Under the pieces are notes generated by a model. That model did no database searches and was not told the origin of the DNA. It saw nothing but the letters and a program-made list of their open reading frames with translations. From Amoebidium appalachense (taxonomy: Eukaryota; Ichthyosporea), in the NCBI GenBank assembly GCA_963693365.1, contig CAVNZM010000004.1:5084001-5148000 (forward strand): a DNA stretch of 64,000 nt. The letters are read 5' to 3'. This document shows, in pieces, positions 31,474 to 64,000 of this stretch; position 1 is the stretch's first letter; each line of letters opens with the position of its first letter. Position numbers and translations under genes: made by a program.

Positions 31474-32270
31474 AAGGGGGGCCTAGGGGAGGAGGGAGGG
31501 AGAGAGGGAGAGAGGAGAGGGAGTGAGGAAGGGAGGGAGGGAGGGAGGGAGAGAGGACCTGGTGGAGGGCGAGGGGAGGGAGGGAGGGAGGAATGGAGAG
31601 AGGGGGGGGGGAAGGGGGAGGGAGGGAGGGAGGGAGGGAGGGAGGGAGATCTGGAGGGAAGTGAGGGAGACAGGGAGGGAGGGAGGGAGAGAGAGGGAGG
31701 GGGGAGATAGATAAAGAAAGAGAGGGGGGGGGGGGGGGGGGGGGGGGAGATGTAATATTAGAGTGTTGGAGAGAGGGGAACGAGAGAGATCGGAGAGGGA
31801 GACACGCTGACATGGGGCACAGAGGAGGATCCGGAGGGAGGGGAGTGGGGAGGCCGGGAAGGACTCCCGTAGTGTGTAGCCAGACACATGTTCAGGAACA
31901 GGCTAAGCCCATTTGATACCTACAGGTTTGATTGCCCCGCATGATGTTGTTCCCTATACTCTCACATTATTCTCTGTCTACTCTCGTTCCGGAGAGGTGG
32001 AGGTTTCAACCTCAAACATCCCCTTAACTTGAAAATCATCCCCCCCCCCCCCCCCCCCCACCCACCCACCCACCCACCCACCCACACACACCAAAAAAAA
32101 AAAAAAAAAAAAATTCCCCCCAGAATTGCAGAAGAACAACTTCCTTGGTGTCCATCCATGTACCAGTTAGACTCAATACGAAGAGCACCATCTTATGCAT
32201 GGACAATCATGAAACCTTCACGTCTATGTATGTCCCTATAGCACCAAATCACGGATATGGATATGGATAA
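30756..32270 (+). CDS. Possible small 3-exon gene, unknown function
   Basis: Exons 30756-30828 (ending CACT/GTGAGC), 31926-31996 (CTACAG/...GAGAG/GTGGAG) and 32124-32270 (CCCCAG/..., stop TAA) join in phase to 96 aa. The junctions use good splice consensus and a TATA/Inr pair lies 150 bases upstream. The second and third exons are beta-strand-like (runs such as VPYTLTLFSVYS and SLVSIHVPV) and the C-terminus is NHGYGYG. No known family is recognised and no signal peptide is evident. Intron 1 is full of (GGGA)n and (GA)n; intron 2 carries poly(C), CCCA units and poly(A). Transcript evidence is absent, so this may be chance. Confidence 0.35.
30915..31760. repeat. (GGGA)n/(GA)n purine block
   Basis: About 800 bases of G and A with two internal near-copies around GATGTAATATTAGAGTGTYGGAGAGAGGGGAA (about 31287 and 31748), indicating a local duplication of several hundred bases. 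Confidence 0.9.
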
Positions 32271-32655
32271 CCACTAAAACGTTCACGCATATATAAGCGT
32301 ATAATGTTATGTGTATGGCTAATATCGCTATCACCTTTAATTGTTTTGTATTATGATCACAGAACGACAGGCTAACACTGCGCAGGCTAAGGTCAACATG
32401 GACAAATCGGTTCATATTTGTAAAAGGCAACTAATTAGAGAAAGGCATGAAACCAGCACGCCCGATAACAGCACTCCGTCATTATCATAATATCATGTAC
32501 AACTTCAAATTCGAAATACAGATATTCAGGCCACATAAAGCACAGGTTTACACGGTCTATATTTAGCACAAAGCTGCACATACGGCAATAAGACAACCTG
32601 GACACTGCCAACGGAATAGGTGATGAGAGGTGATGTTTTGTTCTTTTTCTTCTTC
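32271..32655. other. Unique spacer
   Basis: No exon, promoter or repeat is supported. Confidence 0.4.
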
Positions 32656-32673
32656 TCTTTGTGTGTGTGCATG

Positions 32674-32764
<91 letters not shown>

Positions 32765-32792
32765 GGGGGGGGGAGGGGGGGGGGGGGGTTTA
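32656..32792. repeat. (GT)n-G-rich tract
   Basis: About 45 GT units, then poly(G) with one A interruption. Confidence 0.95.
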
Positions 32793-32979
32793 AGGGGGGA
32801 AATGAACGCTTCATAACTATCCGTACCAAGCTTTCAGGCAATACATATACCATTAAACCTCAATCTACAACCCGACAGCTATGGAAAAAAATTGCCCATG
32901 TTTGCTCAGGCAATCATTAAACAGACATCAAAGCCTACATATATACAAGCAAGCAATAAACAAGCAAACAAACCGGAAA

Positions 32980-33105
32980 AGAGGGAGAGGAGGAAAAAAA
33001 GAACAAAAGAGAGAAAGAGAAAGCGGGAGGAGAGAGAGAGAAAGTAGGAGAGAAAAGAAGAAGAAGAAAAGAAAAAGAAACGTAAGAAGAGAGAGGCATA
33101 AACCA
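32980..33105. repeat. GA/GAAA purine tract downstream of the transporter stop
   Basis: Low-complexity purine stretch in the 3' flank of the - strand transporter gene. Confidence 0.8.
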
Positions 33106-33197
33106 GAAGCCTACAAAAACAACCAAACACCAGGAAAAAACATATAGAACATCACCAAAGGGAGCGGGGGGTTCCTACTTGAAATTTCATCCGATCA

Positions 33198-46309
<13,112 letters not shown>

Positions 46310-46687
46310 GATGACTACTGTTGTATCTTCTTCAGCAGATATATGCTTTGATTGGAAAGAAACAACATACAGTCGCCCCAAAGAGAACGTTTCGTCAACT
46401 GAAACCCAGAAAGTCGTAGAAACGATGTCAAAGACGTGACAAGCTTGTCTGAACCGAGTCTTACAACGCTCCTATGTCATGTGTTCCTACGCTTGTAACT
46501 CTGGGGGGGAAAGATGGGGTGGGGTGTCACGGTTTGTCTGTACGGTTTGTGCTCGTTCGGAAAGGTCCCAAACTGATAGGACAGTAAGAGGGACGCTGGA
46601 AGCCGCCAGCATGCGCAAGGGCCTGGGAGATCTGAGGAGCCAGTGGCCGCTACAAAGATCATCGGAGCGCGCCTAAATAGTCTACGG

Positions 46688-46712
46688 AAGTAATACGTCA
46701 CATTTACGTCAT
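46688..46712. promoter_or_regulatory. Pair of CRE/ATF-like sites upstream of the transporter
   Basis: TACGTCAC and TTACGTCATT, 11 bases apart, lie about 380 bases upstream of the transporter start codon. TGACGT half-sites are the bZIP CRE core. Whether they are used is unknown. Confidence 0.3.
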
Positions 46713-47284
46713 TGTGGTTGAGATAAGTAGTGTCCGACAAAAAGATATTAGCCTGGGCTAGTTAGGGTCTGCAACTTGAATCGAGCTGTATGCGAAGCCA
46801 ATCGTAAGCGAGATAAATAACTATTTATGGCAAGTGCGCAAATCTTCCTAGACCACTGATGAGAAGCAGCCTGGGGTTCAAGGACATAATATTTCAAATT
46901 TCCATAAGTCAGACAATAATAATATTCATATCGTCAATATCGTGCATGGAAAAAGTGTGTAGCGTGCATGAAATACCTACCACCTACTGAGGTGGTGCCA
47001 TATTTTCCTTCCTACCTCAGCAGAAATGTCTCGCTAGTAATGACAATGCTTATCTGTGTACGCGAAATGACTGCTGCGAATTCGAAGAAGGAAGGCTGGC
47101 AGGCTGCGAAGAAAAAAGACTGCGGGCTGCGAAGTAGGAAAAATCGGCCGCCGCGTCGACTGTAGCCGAGATGGCGCGTGACACCGTCAGGATAGTGTCA
47201 GATGAAATACAGCATGCGCTATTTGTAACATAGGGTATTACTAAACTAAATATTCCTAGCATGCTGTGCATGATGTTTATGACG
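46713..47284. other. Unique spacer
   Basis: No simple repeats. A 65-codon basic ORF at 46968-47165 has no supporting context. Confidence 0.4.
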
Positions 47285-47285
47285 G

Positions 47286-47378
47286 TAAAATAAATACCCT
47301 GCAGAGCATCATGTCATCATGATGCCAGCATCTGCAGATGCTGGCATCATGGTGATGCTCTGGCAGGGTTTTTATTTG
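47286..47378. repeat. Near-perfect ~45-bp-arm hairpin (palindrome)
   Basis: AAATAAATACCCTGC...GATGCCAGCATCT on the left pairs with AGATGCTGGCATC...GCAGGGTTTTTATTT on the right around a central GC; only a few mismatches and a 4-base asymmetry interrupt the stem. It may be a miniature inverted-repeat element or the template of an RNA hairpin. Confidence 0.85.
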
Positions 47379-47639
47379 CTGATAATACAGTATTATAAAA
47401 TTTAAATAAATCCAGTCAAAAGAAGAGGTATTATTAAACTTTGACTAGTAACATAGTAGTAGGCTGTGGCCGCGGAGGCCAATAAAGTGCAATGATCCCC
47501 CTGAGTGATCGATCCATCATGTACACAGTAGCAAGTGGCCATGGGCATTATGTCGTGCACGACATGTATGCATGTGCATGCATTTTCAATCCTGCGAGGA
47601 CATGGAGTGTATTTTCGGGGAGGGAACGATGAGCCCGTT

Positions 47640-47684
47640 GCGTGCTCCCCGGCCCGCCCCCCCCGGCCCCCCCCCGGCCCCCTC

Positions 47685-47715
<31 letters not shown>

Positions 47716-48092
47716 ACACTACTACAACCACCACCACCATATCTACCCTCCCCCAAAGTCTGAACTGTATTCCATACAGTAGTGCACTGCGTGCTCTGTA
47801 ACGCATTCTACCTGGCCGTCCCCGTGGTGGCCATGGTAAGGGTTTTCCTGGTTATGGGAGCTCTATGAATGGTTCAGATCTTCGAATCTCTGGCTCGTTT
47901 ACATTTTCTGCGCGGCATGTAACACGGCATCTTTCTTCCGTTGTGTATCTTAGTATCCCCCCCCCCCCCCCCCCCCCCCCCTCTTGCACTGCTACCTCTG
48001 GTCCTCATTCTGATACAGCCCCATTCTGATTTCGCTACAGCGCTAGCCTCCCCTTTCCGCCCCCTGAATTCACTACAGACTCGATCCCCTGT

Positions 48093-48144
<52 letters not shown>

Positions 48145-48255
48145 AAAAAAAAAAAAAAAAAGAAAAAAGAAAAAGAAAAAAAACACTAAAAAATAAAATA
48201 AAATAAGGATATGTACACACTGTGTTGTCCGTCGTGCACTTGAAACATATTCTCA

Positions 48256-48286
<31 letters not shown>

Positions 48287-48310
48287 CCCCCCCCCCCCCC
48301 ACACACACAC
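47640..48310. repeat. C-rich, poly(A) and CA tracts
   Basis: C/G-rich 47650-47706 with A(12), C(22) at 47958-47980, C(38)-A(28) at 48097-48161, and C runs then CA at 48260-48311. Confidence 0.9.
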
Positions 48311-48871
48311 ATGTACAAACGTTCTATGTACTCGTATCACCCCCATTCAAACTCTCCCTCCAAACTCAGTGACACTGAACTGCGCCCCTTTCTCCACTTT
48401 CCCACTCAGACGGAATCGACCAACAGTTAAGTATTACTAAACTCACAGATTACCCCATCACGCGTGACAGCAACGGATGTGCAGCAGCTGGACCAGGTGG
48501 GGGCACACATTGGGGGCCAGTGAGGATGCACGGTGTGGGCCGGCAGTGGCCATGGGGGTGAATGTGCAGGAGCTGGGAGGATGGCATAGGCACACAGCGG
48601 GTGCACGTGGGTATGCATGGGTGGCCCTCTGCAGGCCGAACATCATTGTCCCCACCTCTGCTCACACTGAGCTATCTGTGACTATCTTCCTTCATAACAT
48701 TTGGCAAATTCAGTCCAATCGCAACCTATTGCAAAAGAAAAGGCTGGGAAGGCCGGCGCCAGTTATACATGGGAGCGTAAACCACACCTAGACTGTTGCC
48801 TATCATGAAACAAAAGTATTGGTGAGGCATACCTAATACTTTGGGACAACCAGGTTTGAGCCCGAAATGAC
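48311..48871. other. Unique spacer
   Basis: GC-rich 48470-48650 is open on both strands but has no family signature and no splice pairs that I trust. Confidence 0.4.
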
Positions 48872-49192
48872 CTACCCATTGTCAGGATAGCTTACACCAC
48901 CAGGCCATGTGGAGGAAAAGAGGGTGCTTGGAAACAATGGGTCAGACTCTGAGGGTACCATCACAAATTGCTGAAATTCCTCAAAGTTCTTAGAATATAT
49001 GTGCGTAGATAAAATTTGCCCATCCCCCCAGTGGCAGCGTGCAGGGCCCATAACCCTGTTGGACATTGTGTTCATAGAAGCTAGTTCTAATGCACGGTGG
49101 TCCTTCTTTAAGTCAGAAAAGGATGCATCTTGTGAGGCCAACCTCTGCTCCAGTAGTTGGACTAGTTGCTGCAACTGTAAATTGTCACTCAT
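48872..49192 (-). CDS. Small hypothetical ORF with N-terminal coiled coil
   Basis: 106 codons from ATG 49192. Residues about 4-45 have a heptad-like Leu pattern (LQLQQLVQLLEQRL, then FSDLKKDH); the rest is polar with two Trp. A CTATATAAAG box lies on the same strand at about 49322-49313 with a TTTTCAGTGC initiator-like string near 49240, which gives a short 5' leader. A coiled-coil start followed by a small polar domain is reminiscent of retroelement Gag-like first ORFs, but no RT, protease or CCHC knuckle follows; the downstream sequence is the spacer up to the transporter. Unknown function; it may be a domesticated or decayed element ORF. Confidence 0.4.
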   Translation of the reverse strand: MSDNLQLQQLVQLLEQRLASQDASFSDLKKDHRALELASMNTMSNRVMGPARCHWGDGQILSTHIYSKNFEEFQQFVMVPSESDPLFPSTLFSSTWPGGVSYPDNG

Positions 49193-49304
49193 AGTGTCGT
49201 GTATGACTTAGTGGTAACTATATTAGTCTATGTGTTTTGTGCACTGAAAACGACAATAGAAAAGTGTAAATCAAACGTTCTGCTTCCCATGCTTGTGGCA
49301 TGGG

Positions 49305-49325
49305 AGGCACTGCTTTATATAGTCG
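49305..49325 (-). promoter_or_regulatory. TATA box for the small coiled-coil ORF
   Basis: CTATATAAAGCAG on the - strand, about 120 bases upstream of the ATG at 49192. A GGCCACCTCGTGGTGGCC palindrome lies just upstream (about 49329-49346). Confidence 0.4.
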
Positions 49326-49399
49326 TTGGCCACCTCGTGGTGGCCTCGTGTGCACCCTGGTGGTGGGCCATGTACAGCATGGCCGAAAAGAGAGCACAA

Positions 49400-49825
49400 T
49401 GAAACTAAGTCGTTAAAAATGTAAAAGTTAACTGTGCACGATGAGTGGCTAGTTAACGGGCACCAAAGTACACAAATAAACGTGTTTAACACACCAATTG
49501 CAGTTAAACGTAAATCTTACTTCAAACAACTAAACATATACTGAGAATAGAATAGAATGAATAGAATGAATAGAATCCTGTGGCAAATATAGACATGACA
49601 TCATCTGAACCGGGAATATTAATTAATGAGCACAATTAGCACGTTGCTAATATTAGGGAAGCTCGTCACCGGTACAGTTTTGATTCAAACATACAACTAC
49701 CATATATGAATATGATCGTAAAAAAAACCTCTATGCATTCGAGTGAGTGTTGAAACAATTATTCAATTGCTCAGAAACGTTCTCTAACAGACATTGCTAG
49801 CCGGGAGTACCAGTGTACTCCAGCA
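49400..49825. other. Unique spacer with (GAATA)n
   Basis: A few GAATA units (49547-49576), then AT-rich unique sequence up to C(20) at 49827-49846. Confidence 0.5.
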
Positions 49826-49999
49826 CCCCCCCCCCCCCCCCCCCCCTCCCCTCCGCCCCTGCCGTCGGGAAAAAAGGACCTAACTGTGCCCTGCAGCTTT
49901 ACCACGGCTTTAAGGGATATCGACATAATCAAAATTGAGCAACACTGCAGCAAGTACATAATAATAAATTGCTATGCCGAAAATCACTCCGTCGGGCAA

Positions 50000-63826
<13,827 letters not shown>

Positions 63827-63886
63827 CTGTCAGCCACCCACTCCCTCGCAGCATCGCCACAGCACTGACTTGCTCATCCCCCCCCA

Positions 63887-64000
<114 letters not shown>

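Noticed and set aside
47770-47835. Membrane-like exon before GTAAGG at 47836
   Set aside because: Only about 20 codons; an in-frame stop lies just upstream, and it overlaps a degenerate repeat-like segment.

Overview
The window is eukaryotic nuclear DNA. Its genes are split by many GT-AG introns, and most of the length is intronic or intergenic low-complexity sequence: (CA)n, (GA)n, (CCCT)n, and C or G homopolymers of 15 to 50 bases. There are no bacterial-style operons. The recognisable families are an ABHD1/2/3-type alpha/beta hydrolase, a two-finger GATA factor of animal/fungal style and an Aa_trans amino-acid transporter. Together they fit an opisthokont, perhaps a unicellular relative of animals such as an ichthyosporean. 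That placement is inference; no rRNA or organellar marker is present.

Layout. (1) 966-14839, + strand: a 12-exon ABHD/EMB8-like hydrolase of about 438 aa, threaded exon by exon with consistent phases. (2) 14840-22150: (GA)n/(TA)n blocks, an LTR-like TATA region near 18.3 kb, a foldback element at 19.27-19.61 kb and unique spacer. (3) 22157-25184, + strand: GATA factor, 3 exons, with a one-base frame break in a G6 run. (4) 25.2-33.2 kb: mostly unrecognised spacer with a possible 3-exon 96-aa gene (30756-32270). (5) 33198-46309, - strand: an 11-exon amino-acid transporter of 439 aa. Its introns hold two identical 560-bp repeat copies, a reverse-transcriptase fragment and other copies of the same repeat family. 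(6) 46.3-50.0 kb: spacer with CRE-like sites, a 90-bp hairpin and a small coiled-coil ORF behind a TATA box. (7) 50000-63826, - strand: an 18-exon gene (at least 822 codons, 5' end probably outside the window) for a protein I do not recognise.

The genes do not form an evident pathway. What unites them is intron structure: the 5' splice site is often followed within about 40 nt by a long poly(C) tract on the sense strand, and 3' splice sites are often embedded in (CA)n. Poly(C) tracts also end a dispersed repeat family and separate fragments of mobile elements. This shared architecture, together with the unrecognised 18-exon gene, is the part of the window most worth following up.
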